64,000 nt of DNA from an uncultured Arachnia sp. (GTDB taxonomy: Bacteria > Actinomycetota > Actinomycetes > Propionibacteriales > Propionibacteriaceae), in contig CANMNB010000007.1 of the NCBI GenBank assembly GCA_947499145.1, forward strand, positions 183,384 through 247,383, given 5' to 3'. Made by a program: the position numbers and the translations under genes. Under the pieces are notes generated by a model. That model made no database searches. It was given only the letters and a program-made list of their open reading frames with translations, and was not told the origin of the DNA. Positions 8,941-17,861 of the stretch are shown piece by piece. The first letter of the stretch is position 1. Every line of letters starts with the position of its first letter.

Positions 8941-9630
8941 ATGCGCATCGAGACCCATCCGGTATCGGACTGGCAAGCCAATTGTCATCTGGTGGCCGCC
9001 GGATCGGGCCAGCCGGGATCACAGTGCATCGTGGTGGACGCCGGTCCCGGAGCCGAGGCCGTCGTCGACGAGGTGTGCAGATCCCTCGACTGGCACCCGG
9101 TCGCGGTGCTCGCCACGCACGGGCACCTGGACCACGTCGCCGACGCCGCACGGATCGCGAACCGGCGGGGCATCCCGCTCCACAGCCCCGCACCTGATCG
9201 GGAGATGCTGAGCACGCCGTCGGCTGGACTGGGCGCAGCCTTCCGGCCGCTCGTGGAGATGCTCCTGGGGAGCGACTCGCTCCCTACGGCGGCGACGCTC
9301 CTGGCCTACACCGGGGAGCTGGAACTCGCCGGACTCGCCGTCCGACCCATCCATGCTCCAGGACACACCCCCGGCTCGACCCTGCTCCACATCCGCGACG
9401 GCGACGATCAGGTCGTGCTGACGGGCGACGTGCTGTTCGCGGGCTCCATCGGGCGCACCGACCTGCCGGGCGGTAGCATGCAGCAGATGCGCGAGAGCCT
9501 CCGGGCACTCGTCGCGTGGGCGCCCCCGCACGTCCCGCTCCTGCCCGGACACGGCCCCGGCACCACGCTCGCCAGGGAACTGGCCGGCAACCCCTACCTG
9601 CAACCCGACTTCCTCGAGGTGGAACGCTGA
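8941..9630 (+). CDS. MBL-fold metallo-hydrolase (glyoxalase II-like)
   Basis: A 229-residue metallo-beta-lactamase-fold hydrolase. The metal-binding motif THGHLDH is intact, followed by GHTPGS (third metal-ligand region), GDVLF with the bridging aspartate and a final PGHGPGTT histidine. This set is typical of hydroxyacylglutathione hydrolase-like proteins. Because actinobacteria use mycothiol rather than glutathione, the natural substrate may be a mycothiol thioester or persulfide, which is inference. It lies immediately upstream of hisS with a one-base gap, an arrangement seen in other actinobacteria. Confidence 0.88.
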   Translation: MRIETHPVSDWQANCHLVAAGSGQPGSQCIVVDAGPGAEAVVDEVCRSLDWHPVAVLATHGHLDHVADAARIANRRGIPLHSPAPDREMLSTPSAGLGAAFRPLVEMLLGSDSLPTAATLLAYTGELELAGLAVRPIHAPGHTPGSTLLHIRDGDDQVVLTGDVLFAGSIGRTDLPGGSMQQMRESLRALVAWAPPHVPLLPGHGPGTTLARELAGNPYLQPDFLEVER

Positions 9631-9631
9631 C

Positions 9632-10966
9632 ATGGCACGCCCCACGCCCCTCTCCGGCTTTCCGGAGTTCCTTCCCGCCGGCCGTTTCGTGGAGAACCGG
9701 GTCCTCGGCATCCTCTCCGAGACCTTCGAGCTCCACGGCTTTGCGCCGATCGAGACGCGAGCCGTGGAACCCCTCGAGCAACTGTCGCGGAAGGGGGAGA
9801 TCGACAAGGAGATCTACGTCGTCCGGCGCCTCCATGCTGCCGAGGGCGAGGCTGACGAGCTCGGGCTGCACTTCGACCTGACCGTGCCCTTCGCGCGCTA
9901 CGTGGTGGAGAACGCAGGGCACCTGGCATTCCCTTTCCGGCGCTACCAGGTGCAGAAGGTGTGGCGCGGCGAGCGGCCTCAGGAGGGGCGCTACCGCGAG
10001 TTCACGCAGGCCGACATCGACATCGTCGGGCAGGACAGCCTCACCGCCCACCACGACATCGAGGTACCGCTGGTGGCCCTCGACGCCTTCGAGCGCCTCC
10101 ACAGCGAACTCGGCCTGCCACCGGTCACCATCCGAGTCAACAATCGCAAGCTCTCCGAGGGGTTCTACCGGGGACTCGGCATCGACGACCCCGCGGCCGT
10201 GCTGCAGCGCGTGGACAAATACGACAAGATCGGTCCGGACGCGGTCGTCACCCTGCTCGTCGAGCAGGTGGGGCTGAGCGACAGTCAGGCCCGGGCGTGT
10301 GTCGCGCTGGCCGGGATCAGCTCCGGGGACGAGTCGTTCGTGGAGCAGGTCCGTGCCCTCGGCGTGAGCCACGACCTCTTGGACGAAGGGTTGGGCGAAC
10401 TCGAGTCCCTCGTGCGCGTTGCGCGTCGCAGCGTCCCCGACCGGCTGGTCGCCGACCTTCGCATTGCACGGGGACTGGACTACTACACCGGCACCGTCTA
10501 CGAGACCTTCCTCACCGGCTCGGAGTCACTGGGATCGGTGGCCTCCGGCGGGCGCTACGACGCGCTCGCCGCCGACAACCGCCACACCTATCCCGGGGTC
10601 GGCTACTCGTTCGGCGTCACCCGGATCCTGGCGCCCCTCATCGGTAGGGGACAGCTGATCGCGTCACGGCAGGTTCCGTCGGCGGTGCTCGTCGCCCTCG
10701 ACAGCGACGAGACGCGGGAGGAGGCGTTGCACGTCGCTGCGATGTTGCGCCGCCGAGGCATCCCAGTCGAGGTGGCCCCGCGGGCCGACAAGTTCGGCAA
10801 GCAGATCCGCTACGCCGAGCGTCGCGGCATCCCGTTCGTGTGGTTCTCTCCCGGCCACGAGGACTCCGTCAAGGACATCCGCAGCGGCGAGCAGGTGCCC
10901 GCCGACCCGACCACCTGGCAGCCCCCTGCCGACGACCTGCACGTCCGGGTGAGCGGGACCAGCTGA
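9632..10966 (+). CDS. hisS: Histidyl-tRNA synthetase
   Basis: Class II aminoacyl-tRNA synthetase charging tRNA-His. The 444-residue protein contains motif 2 around [20 protein letters not shown]. It also has the histidine-specific [13 protein letters not shown] box, the motif 3 region with SFGVTRI, and a C-terminal anticodon-binding domain (about residues 345-444). The segment [16 protein letters not shown] is diagnostic of HisRS. It starts at ATG 9632, one base after the MBL stop. Confidence 0.95.
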   Translation: MARPTPLSGFPEFLPAGRFVENRVLGILSETFELHGFAPIETRAVEPLEQLSRKGEIDKEIYVVRRLHAAEGEADELGLHFDLTVPFARYVVENAGHLAFPFRRYQVQKVWRGERPQEGRYREFTQADIDIVGQDSLTAHHDIEVPLVALDAFERLHSELGLPPVTIRVNNRKLSEGFYRGLGIDDPAAVLQRVDKYDKIGPDAVVTLLVEQVGLSDSQARACVALAGISSGDESFVEQVRALGVSHDLLDEGLGELESLVRVARRSVPDRLVADLRIARGLDYYTGTVYETFLTGSESLGSVASGGRYDALAADNRHTYPGVGYSFGVTRILAPLIGRGQLIASRQVPSAVLVALDSDETREEALHVAAMLRRRGIPVEVAPRADKFGKQIRYAERRGIPFVWFSPGHEDSVKDIRSGEQVPADPTTWQPPADDLHVRVSGTS

Positions 10967-10982
10967 CGCCACAGGTTGCCGT

Positions 10983-11011
10983 TTGGGCGCCCGACGTCGG
11001 CGTCCTAGGAT
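10983..11011 (+). promoter_or_regulatory. Candidate promoter of aspS
   Basis: TTGGGC at 10983-10988 and TAGGAT at 11006-11011 are separated by 17 bases, fitting a housekeeping sigma-factor promoter. The aspS ATG is at 11067, with GAAAGGAA upstream, so this transcript would carry a leader. Confidence 0.45.
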
Positions 11012-11066
11012 GGCCACCAGACGAGCTGCACTGTCGATGCAGCCGCGAGAAAGGAATACACCACAC

Positions 11067-12875
11067 ATGCTGCGCACGCACCAGGCCGGGGAGCTCCGCG
11101 CGAGCCACGCCGGGGAGACAGTGGTCCTGACCGGCTGGGTCGGACGCCGCCGCGACCATGGGGGAGTGGCTTTCATCGACCTGCGGGACGCCTCAGGCGT
11201 CGCCCAGGTCGTCGTCCGGGACGAGGTCCTCGAGTCCTCTGGCGCCCACGACCTCCGCAACGAGTACTGCATCCAGGTCACCGGAGTCGTGGAGGAGCGC
11301 CCCGAGGGCAACGCCAACCCCGACCTCCCCACCGGCGAGATCGAGGTCGCGATCTCCGAACTCGAGGTCCTCAACACATCAGCACCACTGCCGTTCCAGA
11401 TCGACGAGCGCACCGGCGTCGGCGAGGAGGCGCGGCTCAAGTACCGCTACCTGGACCTGCGCCGACCCGCCCCTGCCGCTGCACTGCGGCTGCGCTCCGA
11501 CGTGAACCGCGCGGCCCGGCGCGTGCTGGACGAGCGAGGCTTCGTCGAGATCGAGACCCCCACCCTCACCCGCTCCACCCCGGAGGGTGCGCGCGACTTC
11601 GTGGTCCCCGCCCGGCTCTCTCCCGGCTCCTGGTACGCGCTGCCGCAGTCGCCGCAGCTGTTCAAGCAGCTCCTGATGGTGGCCGGGATGGAGAAGTACT
11701 ACCAGATCGCCCGCTGCTACCGCGACGAGGACTTCCGCGCCGACCGGCAGCCCGAGTTCACCCAGCTCGACATCGAGATGAGCTTCGTGGACCAGGAGGA
11801 CGTCATCGACCTCTCCGAGGCCCTCATCAAGGAGATCTGGGCGCTCAAGGGGCACGAGATCACGACGCCCCTGCCGCGGTTGACCTTCGCCGAGGCGATG
11901 GATCGCTATGGCACCGACAAGCCCGACCTCCGGTTCGACCTCGAGATCACCGAACTCACCGACCTCTTCGAGGGCACCGCCTTCCGGGTGTTCCAGGCGC
12001 CCTACGTCGGCGCCGTCGTGATGCCGGGCGGAGGCTCGCAGCCCCGTCGCACGTTCGACGCGTGGCAGGAATGGGCCAAGCAACGCGGCGCCAGGGGACT
12101 GGCATACGTCACCCTCTCCGACGAGGGCGAGCTCGCCGGTCCCGTCGCCAAGAACCTCTCGGAGGCGGAACTCGCCGCACTCCCGGAGCGCACCGGGGCC
12201 AAGCCCGGCGACTGCATCTTCTTCGCGGCAGGCGAGCGCACGGCGTCGCAGAACCTCCTGGGCGCGGCCCGCGTCGAGATCGGTCACCGCACCGGCCTCA
12301 TCGACGAGGACGCGTGGAGCTTCCTGTGGGTCGTGGACGCGCCACTGTTCAAGCCCGCGAAGGAGGCGGTGAGCGAGGGCGACGTCGCGCTGGGGGACTC
12401 CGCCTGGACCGCGGTGCACCATGCGTTCACCTCGCCGAAGCCGGAGTGTCTCGACACGTTCGACACCGACCCCGGCAGCGCACTGGCCTACGCCTACGAC
12501 ATCGTCTGCAACGGCAACGAGATCGGCGGCGGTTCCATCCGTATCCACCGGCGGGACATCCAGGAGCGGGTGTTCAGGGTCATGGGGATCGGACAGGAGG
12601 AAGCCCAGGAGAAGTTCGGCTTCCTCCTCGACGCCTTCGCCTTCGGGGCGCCCCCGCACGGCGGTATCGCCTTCGGGTGGGACCGCATCGTGGCGCTGCT
12701 GAGCGGCAGCGAATCGATCCGCGACGTCATCGCGTTCCCCAAGTCCGGCGGCGGTTACGACCCGCTGACCGGGGCCCCGGCTCCCATCAGCGCGCAGCAG
12801 CGCAAGGAGGCCGGCGTCGATGCCCCGGTGGAGAAGAAGGCGGAGGGGAAGCAGGCCGAGCAGCCGAAGGCATGA
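11067..12875 (+). CDS. aspS: Aspartyl-tRNA synthetase
   Basis: A 602-residue bacterial-type AspRS. It has the N-terminal OB-fold anticodon domain ([23 protein letters not shown]), motif 1, and motif 2 around [19 protein letters not shown]. The large GAD insertion follows, and motif 3 reads [16 protein letters not shown] 11067 is chosen because GAAAGGAA precedes it and [10 protein letters not shown] aligns with family starts. The frame is open upstream to 10983 without a ribosome site. The C-terminal tail is lysine- and glutamate-rich. No asnS or gatCAB is visible in the window, so whether it also charges tRNA-Asn cannot be judged. Confidence 0.95.
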   Translation: MLRTHQAGELRASHAGETVVLTGWVGRRRDHGGVAFIDLRDASGVAQVVVRDEVLESSGAHDLRNEYCIQVTGVVEERPEGNANPDLPTGEIEVAISELEVLNTSAPLPFQIDERTGVGEEARLKYRYLDLRRPAPAAALRLRSDVNRAARRVLDERGFVEIETPTLTRSTPEGARDFVVPARLSPGSWYALPQSPQLFKQLLMVAGMEKYYQIARCYRDEDFRADRQPEFTQLDIEMSFVDQEDVIDLSEALIKEIWALKGHEITTPLPRLTFAEAMDRYGTDKPDLRFDLEITELTDLFEGTAFRVFQAPYVGAVVMPGGGSQPRRTFDAWQEWAKQRGARGLAYVTLSDEGELAGPVAKNLSEAELAALPERTGAKPGDCIFFAAGERTASQNLLGAARVEIGHRTGLIDEDAWSFLWVVDAPLFKPAKEAVSEGDVALGDSAWTAVHHAFTSPKPECLDTFDTDPGSALAYAYDIVCNGNEIGGGSIRIHRRDIQERVFRVMGIGQEEAQEKFGFLLDAFAFGAPPHGGIAFGWDRIVALLSGSESIRDVIAFPKSGGGYDPLTGAPAPISAQQRKEAGVDAPVEKKAEGKQAEQPKA

Positions 12876-12904
12876 GCCCGAGTCAGGGGTGTCGGCGGAT
12901 CGAT

Positions 12905-12942
12905 GGCCGTGTCGAGGCGTGTGATGCCCCTCGACACGGGCC
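12905..12942. terminator. Stem-loop between convergent aspS and eamA
   Basis: GTGTCGAGG (12909-12917) pairs with CCTCGACAC (12929-12937), and flanking GGCC/GGCC can extend the stem with one bulge. It has no T-tract. It lies between two convergent genes and probably ends transcription from aspS. Confidence 0.45.
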
Positions 12943-12950
12943 TGACGGCC

Positions 12951-13868
12951 CTACTCGGGGAGCGTGGAGCGACGGCGGATCGATCGCCGAGTAGGCCGCG
13001 CAGCGGACGTGTCGAGGTGCCGGTCCACCCGGCTGGCGCTCCTGACAGCCCCTGCGCTGGCCACCACCACGCACGCCATCGCCAACAGTTCCCACGGACC
13101 CAGCGACTCACGCAGCACCAGCCACGCCAGACCGGCAGCCACCGCTGGTTCCAGACTCATCAGGATCCCGAAGACCCGGCGGTCCATGGTCCGCAGCGCC
13201 CGGAGCTCGAGCCCGTAGGGGATGGCCGAGGCAACCACGCCGAGCAGCAGGCCGGTGGCGACGACGTCGGCCTGCAGCACCCAGCGTCCAGGTTCGGTCA
13301 CGAGGACGATGGGTGTGAGGACAATGCCGCCGAGCGCCGACCCGACGGCGAGGGCGCTGACTCCCTCCCAGGCGCGGCCCACCGGGCGTGAGACCACGAT
13401 GTAGGCACCCCAGCACGCGCCTGCGAGGCCTGCCAGAACCACGCCCAGGACGTCCAGGGGCTCGGGCCTGAAGCCCAGCAGCGTGACGCCCACGCCCGCG
13501 AGCACGACCCACGTGACGTCGCGCCACCGTCGAGTCCCGAGCACGGCCACGGTGAGCGGGCCCAGGAACTCGACGGTCACGGCGGTACCGATGGGAATCC
13601 GCTGGATGGCCAGGTAGAACAGGGCGTTCATGCCGGTCAACGCGAGGCCGTAGAGGGCGACGAGACCCCAGTCACGTCGGGTGCGGCCCCGGAGCCGGGG
13701 TCGGACGACCGTCAGCAGCACTGTGGCGCTGCCGAGCAGTCTGAGCCAGGCGATCCCCCAGGGCGGGGCCTGGTCGAAGAGGCTCTTCGCCAGCGAGGAC
13801 CCGAACTGGACGAAGACGATCGCCACCAGCACCAGGACGACCGAACGGGTCAGGGCGGACTCACGCAC
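12951..13868 (-). CDS. EamA/RhtA-family drug/metabolite transporter
   Basis: A 305-residue membrane protein of the DMT superfamily with ten predicted helices in two EamA repeats. The second repeat contains the ILMSLEPAVAAGLAWLVL segment typical of RhtA-like threonine/homoserine exporters and other EamA proteins. It starts at GTG 13868, only three bases after the stop of the upstream MFS gene, so the two form an operon on the minus strand. The last 25 residues are Arg-rich, and the DNA encoding them shares short repeats with the neighbouring intergenic region. The substrate is unknown. Confidence 0.85.
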   Translation of the reverse strand: MRESALTRSVVLVLVAIVFVQFGSSLAKSLFDQAPPWGIAWLRLLGSATVLLTVVRPRLRGRTRRDWGLVALYGLALTGMNALFYLAIQRIPIGTAVTVEFLGPLTVAVLGTRRWRDVTWVVLAGVGVTLLGFRPEPLDVLGVVLAGLAGACWGAYIVVSRPVGRAWEGVSALAVGSALGGIVLTPIVLVTEPGRWVLQADVVATGLLLGVVASAIPYGLELRALRTMDRRVFGILMSLEPAVAAGLAWLVLRESLGPWELLAMACVVVASAGAVRSASRVDRHLDTSAARPTRRSIRRRSTLPE

Positions 13869-13871
13869 GAC

Positions 13872-15095
13872 TCAGTCCAACGAAAAGGCGAGCCGGTGGG
13901 GCCGCACGACCAGCCACAGGGCCGCCGTCGAGGCGAGGGCGCTGACCAGCATGGCCCACCCCATCGGAGCCGCGCTGGTGAGTTCGAAGGTGCCGACGAT
14001 CGGCCCGACGAAGGCTGCCACGCCCATGTTCGTGGCGCCCATGAGGGAGGCGGCGGTGCCGGAGTCGCGGCGATGGTTCTGGAGACCGAGGACCTGGCAG
14101 TTCGGTGCCACCGAGCCGAACCCGAAGGTGAAGGCGAACATCGTCGGAACCAGGGGGACGTAGCTGGTGGCGGCACGGTCGACCACCAGCAGGGCTGTCG
14201 CTGCCCCCACCATCAGCGTCGTGCCGAAGACCAGCGCCCACTGGGGACCGATCCTGGCGGCCAGGCGACTGGCGGTCTGCACGCCGAGGAACACGCCGAC
14301 GGAACAGATGGCGAAGACGACGCCGAAGCCCCCCTCGCTGAGGCCGAAGGTCTCCTGGAACAGCACCGATGACGTCGACACGTAGGCGAACAGGCCCGCG
14401 AACGCCGTCGCCGCCGTCATGGTGACCCCGATGAACACGCGGTCGCTGAGGATGCGGCGGTACGAGGCCCAGAGCGGGGACAGTCCACCGGTGGTGCGCT
14501 CGGCCGGGGGACGGGTCTCGACGAGCAGCGTCCCGACGAGCAGGATGATCGTCGCCGCATAGCCCGCCAGGATCCAGAACACGCCACGCCACTGCACGAG
14601 GACGACGAGCCAGGACCCCACCAGCGGGGCAATGATGGGCGCCAAGCCGGAGATGAGTGCCAGGCGGGAGAGCATCCTCACCAGGCTGCGGCCGCTGAAC
14701 AGGTCCCGCGCCATCGCCATGGCGACGACCGCGCCGCCCGCAGCCCCGATGCCCTGCAGCGCGCGCATCGCCGTCAGGAACTCGACGTTGGGGGAGATCG
14801 CGACGAGGACTGACGCGAGGACGTGCAGGATGTTCATGGCCAGCAGCGGGCCCTTGCGGCCGAGGCGGTCGCTCAACGGCCCGACCAGGAGCTGCCCCAG
14901 GCTGAAGCCGACGACGGTGGCCGACAGTGTGAGCTGCACCTGCGCGTCGTTGATGCCCAGATCGCCCTTCAGGCTCGGGAAAGCCGGGAGGTACAGGTCG
15001 ATCGTGAACGGGCCCAGGCCGGTGAGCAGGCCGAGCGTGACGATGATGGCGACCCGCCGTCGACGGCTGTAACGGTCCCCGAGGTGCGTGGGCAA
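13872..15095 (-). CDS. MFS multidrug transporter, Bcr/CflA family
   Basis: A 407-residue protein with twelve predicted helices. The N-terminal segment TIDLYLPAFPSL and the loop GPLSDRLGRKGPLL are characteristic of the Bcr/CflA subgroup of major facilitator drug/H+ antiporters. The start is uncertain. No ATG fits, and TTG 15095 is chosen because GGAG lies five bases upstream and MPTHLGDRYSRRRR then leads directly into helix 1. The open frame continues far upstream without a family match. It is divergent from the ArsR-phosphatase gene. A role in arsenic export is possible from location only. Confidence 0.82.
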   Translation of the reverse strand: MPTHLGDRYSRRRRVAIIVTLGLLTGLGPFTIDLYLPAFPSLKGDLGINDAQVQLTLSATVVGFSLGQLLVGPLSDRLGRKGPLLAMNILHVLASVLVAISPNVEFLTAMRALQGIGAAGGAVVAMAMARDLFSGRSLVRMLSRLALISGLAPIIAPLVGSWLVVLVQWRGVFWILAGYAATIILLVGTLLVETRPPAERTTGGLSPLWASYRRILSDRVFIGVTMTAATAFAGLFAYVSTSSVLFQETFGLSEGGFGVVFAICSVGVFLGVQTASRLAARIGPQWALVFGTTLMVGAATALLVVDRAATSYVPLVPTMFAFTFGFGSVAPNCQVLGLQNHRRDSGTAASLMGATNMGVAAFVGPIVGTFELTSAAPMGWAMLVSALASTAALWLVVRPHRLAFSLD

Positions 15096-15210
15096 GGAAT
15101 CTCCGAACGAGTCTGGAATCGCCCGCCCTGAGGATGGTGTCGACGGGCAGCGCTGCGGGCTCGATGTTACACCCGGTGTCGTTGAATCATGCACGACTGG
15201 CACATGGCGG

Positions 15211-15268
15211 GGGTCAGTGATCGTTCCTCGGAAGCGGACGGGGGAAAGTCGATCAGTGCTCGATTTTC
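15211..15268. repeat. 58-base intergenic repeat, copy 1
   Basis: This segment matches 43084-43141 with nine mismatches in 58 positions and no gaps. It ends in an inverted repeat GAAAGTCGA / TCGATTTTC around a seven-base loop. One of the differences turns an A-T pair of copy 2 into a G-T pair, so pairing is kept. A GGAAGCGGACGGGGGAA core precedes the stem. It lies between the MFS gene and arsR, in the opposite-strand 5' region of both. Function unknown. Confidence 0.7.
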
Positions 15269-15300
15269 GGGAGGGGGTGGCGGGGGCCGAAGAACAGGCG

Positions 15301-15322
15301 TATTGTCTCAATGGATGTTGAG
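15301..15322 (+). promoter_or_regulatory. -10 box with ArsR-type operator
   Basis: A TATTGT -10 box at 15301-15306 is followed directly by CTCAA (15307-15311) and TTGAG (15318-15322), an inverted repeat with a six-base spacer. ArsR-family repressors commonly bind TCAA-N6-TTGA type sites overlapping their own promoter. The following gene encodes an ArsR domain, so autorepression is likely. AAAGGA at 15324-15329 is the ribosome site. Confidence 0.5.
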
Positions 15323-15335
15323 CAAAGGATGAGCG

Positions 15336-15995
15336 GTGGACCTCGTGGCCGTGCACGCAGCACTGGGGGAGACGTCCCGGCTGTGCATCGCCCAGCGACT
15401 GCTGCACTCCGACGCCACGCCGGCCGAACTCGGCGCCGAACTGTCCATCCCGTCCAACCTGCTGGCGCACCACCTGCGCGCGCTCGAGGCCGCCGGCGTC
15501 GTCACGCGGCACCGCAGCGAGCACGACGCCCGCCGCAGCTATGTCTCTCTGGCCCGTGGGGTGGTCCGGCAACTCGTCGCCGTCGGCAGCCCGCCGCCGC
15601 TCACGCCCTCGCGAGTGGTGTTCGTGTGCACCAGGAACTCGGCGCGCTCGAAGCTGGCCAGCTCGATCTGGCGGGCCCGCAGCCGGGTCCCCACCGTCGA
15701 CGCCGGTACCACCCCGGCCGACCGCCCCCACGCACTCGCGCTCGCCACGGCGAGGCGACGCGGCCTCCGGCTCGACCCGACGATGCACCACGTCGACGAC
15801 GTCGCCCGCGCCGGGGATCTCGTCGTGACCGTCTGCGACCACGTCCACGAGACGTGGCCCCACGCGCCCGAGCTGCACTGGTCCGTCCCGGATCCCGTCC
15901 CCGTCGGCAACCCGGACGCCTTCGACTCCGCCGCCGACCTGTTGCTGTCGCGTATCGACGACCTCGCCACCCACCTCGAGAAGGAACAAGCATGA
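15336..15995 (+). CDS. ArsR-family regulator fused to a low-molecular-weight phosphatase/arsenate reductase domain
   Basis: A 219-residue fusion. Residues 1-80 form an ArsR winged helix, with HTH segment ATPAELGAELSIPSNLLAHHL. Residues 93-215 form a low-molecular-weight PTPase fold. It has the P-loop CTRNSAR at 98-104, which satisfies CX5R, and a VPDP general-acid aspartate near residue 186. GTG 15336 has AAAGGA six bases upstream. The ArsR part lacks the ELCVC metal site of classical ArsR; the visible cysteines are at about 17, 98 and 167. The stop overlaps the ATG of the next arsC-like gene. It is probably the sensor and regulator of an arsenic or oxyanion response. Confidence 0.82.
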   Translation: MDLVAVHAALGETSRLCIAQRLLHSDATPAELGAELSIPSNLLAHHLRALEAAGVVTRHRSEHDARRSYVSLARGVVRQLVAVGSPPPLTPSRVVFVCTRNSARSKLASSIWRARSRVPTVDAGTTPADRPHALALATARRRGLRLDPTMHHVDDVARAGDLVVTVCDHVHETWPHAPELHWSVPDPVPVGNPDAFDSAADLLLSRIDDLATHLEKEQA

Positions 15996-16837
15996 CCACA
16001 CCCCGTCCCCACCTGCTGTTCGTCTGCGTGAAGAACGGCGGCAAGTCCCAGATGGCGGCGGCGCTCGCTCGCCAGATCGCAGGGGAGGCCGTCGAGGTCT
16101 CCTCGGCGGGCACCGCAGCCGGGAGCAAGCTCAACGCCGAATCCGAGGCCTCACTGGTGGAGGTCGGCGCCAGCATGGCGGGCTCGGAGCCGCGGCAACT
16201 GACAGACGACATGCTCCGGCAGGCGACGCACGTGGTGGTCGTCGGTACGGAGGCCCAGGTCCGCCTCCCCGACGATGCCGCGGCCGACCTGCGTGTGTGG
16301 GACATCGACGAGCCCAGCCTGCGAGGGATCGAGGGGGCTGAGCGCATGCGACTGGTGCGCGACGACATCCGTGACCGCGTCGTCGCGCTCGTCGCGGAGG
16401 TGACCGGTGCGCCGAGCGAGCCGGCGCGCTCGATGCCCGAGCTGCTGTTCGTCTGCGTCCACAACGCGGGACGATCCCAGATAGCAGCGGCCATGGCCCA
16501 GCACTTCTCAGGCGGTCGTGTCGTCGTCCGTTCAGCCGGCTCCGCTCCCGCCGACCAGGTCAATGGCGTGGCGCTGGACGTCCTCCGAGAACGCGAGATC
16601 CGGGCCGAGGGGCTGGTCCCCAAGCGGCTGAGCAACGAGGCGGTGCAAGCCTCCGACGTCGTGATCACCATGGGCTGCGGTGACGCGTGTCCGTACTACC
16701 CGGGCAAGCGCTACGAGGACTGGAAGGTCGCCGACCCGCACGGGCAGGGCATCGAGATGGTCCGCGAGGTGGCCGACGACATCGAGCGCCGCATCAAGGA
16801 CCTGCTGGAAGACCTCGGGGTGCCCGTCGTCAGCTGA
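15992..16837 (+). CDS. arsC: Tandem two-domain low-molecular-weight phosphatase / arsenate reductase
   Basis: A 281-residue protein with two PTPase folds in series. Domain 1 (about 7-138) has the loop CVKNGGK at 12-18, where lysine replaces the catalytic arginine. Domain 2 (about 149-280) has an intact CVHNAGR loop at 155-161, cysteines at 229 and 233 in [12 protein letters not shown], and the DPHG aspartate at 249. The domain 2 features are those of ArsC reductases that resolve through thiols (thioredoxin or mycothiol). Domain 1 is therefore probably impaired or has a different substrate. ATG 15992 overlaps the previous stop. No arsB or acr3 efflux gene is present in the window. The 3' end overlaps the convergent LLM gene by eight bases. 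Confidence 0.82.
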   Translation: MTTPRPHLLFVCVKNGGKSQMAAALARQIAGEAVEVSSAGTAAGSKLNAESEASLVEVGASMAGSEPRQLTDDMLRQATHVVVVGTEAQVRLPDDAAADLRVWDIDEPSLRGIEGAERMRLVRDDIRDRVVALVAEVTGAPSEPARSMPELLFVCVHNAGRSQIAAAMAQHFSGGRVVVRSAGSAPADQVNGVALDVLREREIRAEGLVPKRLSNEAVQASDVVITMGCGDACPYYPGKRYEDWKVADPHGQGIEMVREVADDIERRIKDLLEDLGVPVVS

Positions 16838-17828
16838 ACCAGGCGTCGGCCACGAGCTCGATGGAGCGGAGCCGGACGGCCGGGTCGTAGGCATAGGTCA
16901 CGGTGATGAGCTCGTCCGCGCCCGTCTGTTCGGCGATCCGTGCCAGGCCGTCCCGCACCTCTGTGGGGGTGCCGACCGCGCTGACCTGCAGCAGGTCGTC
17001 GACCATTGCCAAGGCCATCGGGTGCGCCGGTTCGCGGGGGTCGCCGGGGGGCTGGATCTTCTCGCGCCCACCGGAGCGGTGCAGTGCCAGGAACATGTTG
17101 CGCACTGTCGTGAACTCGTGTCGTGCGGTGTCGCCGTCGTCTGCCGCGAGGACGTTGACGCCCACGCTGACGTAGGGCCGCTCCACCTGCGCCGTGGGGG
17201 AGTCGGCGTTGAACGTTTCGCGGTACAGCTGGATGGCCTCGGCCATCGCCGCCGGAGCGAAGTGGGAGGCGAACGAGTACGGCAGGCCGAGCCGTGCCGC
17301 CATCGCCGCACCCGTCGTCGAGGACCCGAGCATCCAGAGTGGGACCTGGGTGCCCTCCGCCACGCCGGCTCGGATCCCGTCCGAGGCGACGCCGCTGGAG
17401 AACCAGCGCATGAGGTCGGTGACGTTGGCGACGAAGTGCTCCGGCGCGGCGCTGGAGCGCGCCAGCGCCCGGGCGGTGACCTGGTCGGTGCCCGGGGCCC
17501 GCCCCAGACCGAGGTCCACCCGTCCGGGGTAGAGCTGGGCCAGGGTCCCGTAGGCCTCCGCGACCATGAGTGGCGCATGGTTGGGCAGCATCACTCCGCC
17601 GGAGCCCACGCGGATCCGGTTGGTCCGGGCGAGCGCCTGCCCCACCAGCACTGCGGTCGCCGACGACGCGACCGCGGCCGTGTTGTGGTGCTCGGCGAAC
17701 CAGACACGTTCATAGCCCAGCCGGTCGGCGGAGGCGGTGGAAAGCAGGGAGGCCTCGATCGCGTCGGCGGGGGTCTGGTTGGAGGAGACGGCGACGAGGT
17801 CGAGGATCGACAGGGGCAGCGCAGGCAT
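16830..17828 (-). CDS. LLM-class flavin-dependent oxidoreductase
   Basis: A 332-residue luciferase-like monooxygenase (TIM barrel, FMN/F420 type). The N-terminus [10 protein letters not shown] and the segments [12 protein letters not shown] and [17 protein letters not shown] are typical of the MsnO8-like LLM group. The family also shows [12 protein letters not shown], which is present. ATG 17828 is chosen over the longer frame because TACATT lies seven bases upstream and the sequence starts cleanly at the first strand. The substrate is unknown. It diverges from rarA with a 33-base gap. Confidence 0.87.
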   Translation of the reverse strand: MPALPLSILDLVAVSSNQTPADAIEASLLSTASADRLGYERVWFAEHHNTAAVASSATAVLVGQALARTNRIRVGSGGVMLPNHAPLMVAEAYGTLAQLYPGRVDLGLGRAPGTDQVTARALARSSAAPEHFVANVTDLMRWFSSGVASDGIRAGVAEGTQVPLWMLGSSTTGAAMAARLGLPYSFASHFAPAAMAEAIQLYRETFNADSPTAQVERPYVSVGVNVLAADDGDTARHEFTTVRNMFLALHRSGGREKIQPPGDPREPAHPMALAMVDDLLQVSAVGTPTEVRDGLARIAEQTGADELITVTYAYDPAVRLRSIELVADAWFS

Positions 17829-17861
17829 GCGGCCCAATGTAACGCGGCTAGGCTGGCCATC
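17829..17861. promoter_or_regulatory. 33-base divergent region with two apparent leaderless promoters
   Basis: Minus strand: TACATT (plus 17836-17841) lies seven bases before ATG 17828. Plus strand: TAGGCT at 17849-17854 lies seven bases before GTG 17862. Neither gene has a Shine-Dalgarno sequence here. Confidence 0.5.

Noticed and set aside
15096..16001. Extension of the MFS gene frame upstream to 16001 on the minus strand
   Set aside because: The extra 300 residues are antisense to the ArsR and ArsC genes and match nothing. A TTG with a ribosome site at 15095 gives a normal-length transporter.
16680..17861. Plus-strand frame extending rarA upstream to 16680
   Set aside because: It runs antisense through the LLM gene. 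RarA homologues begin at SFDLFG, matching GTG 17862 with its -10 box.
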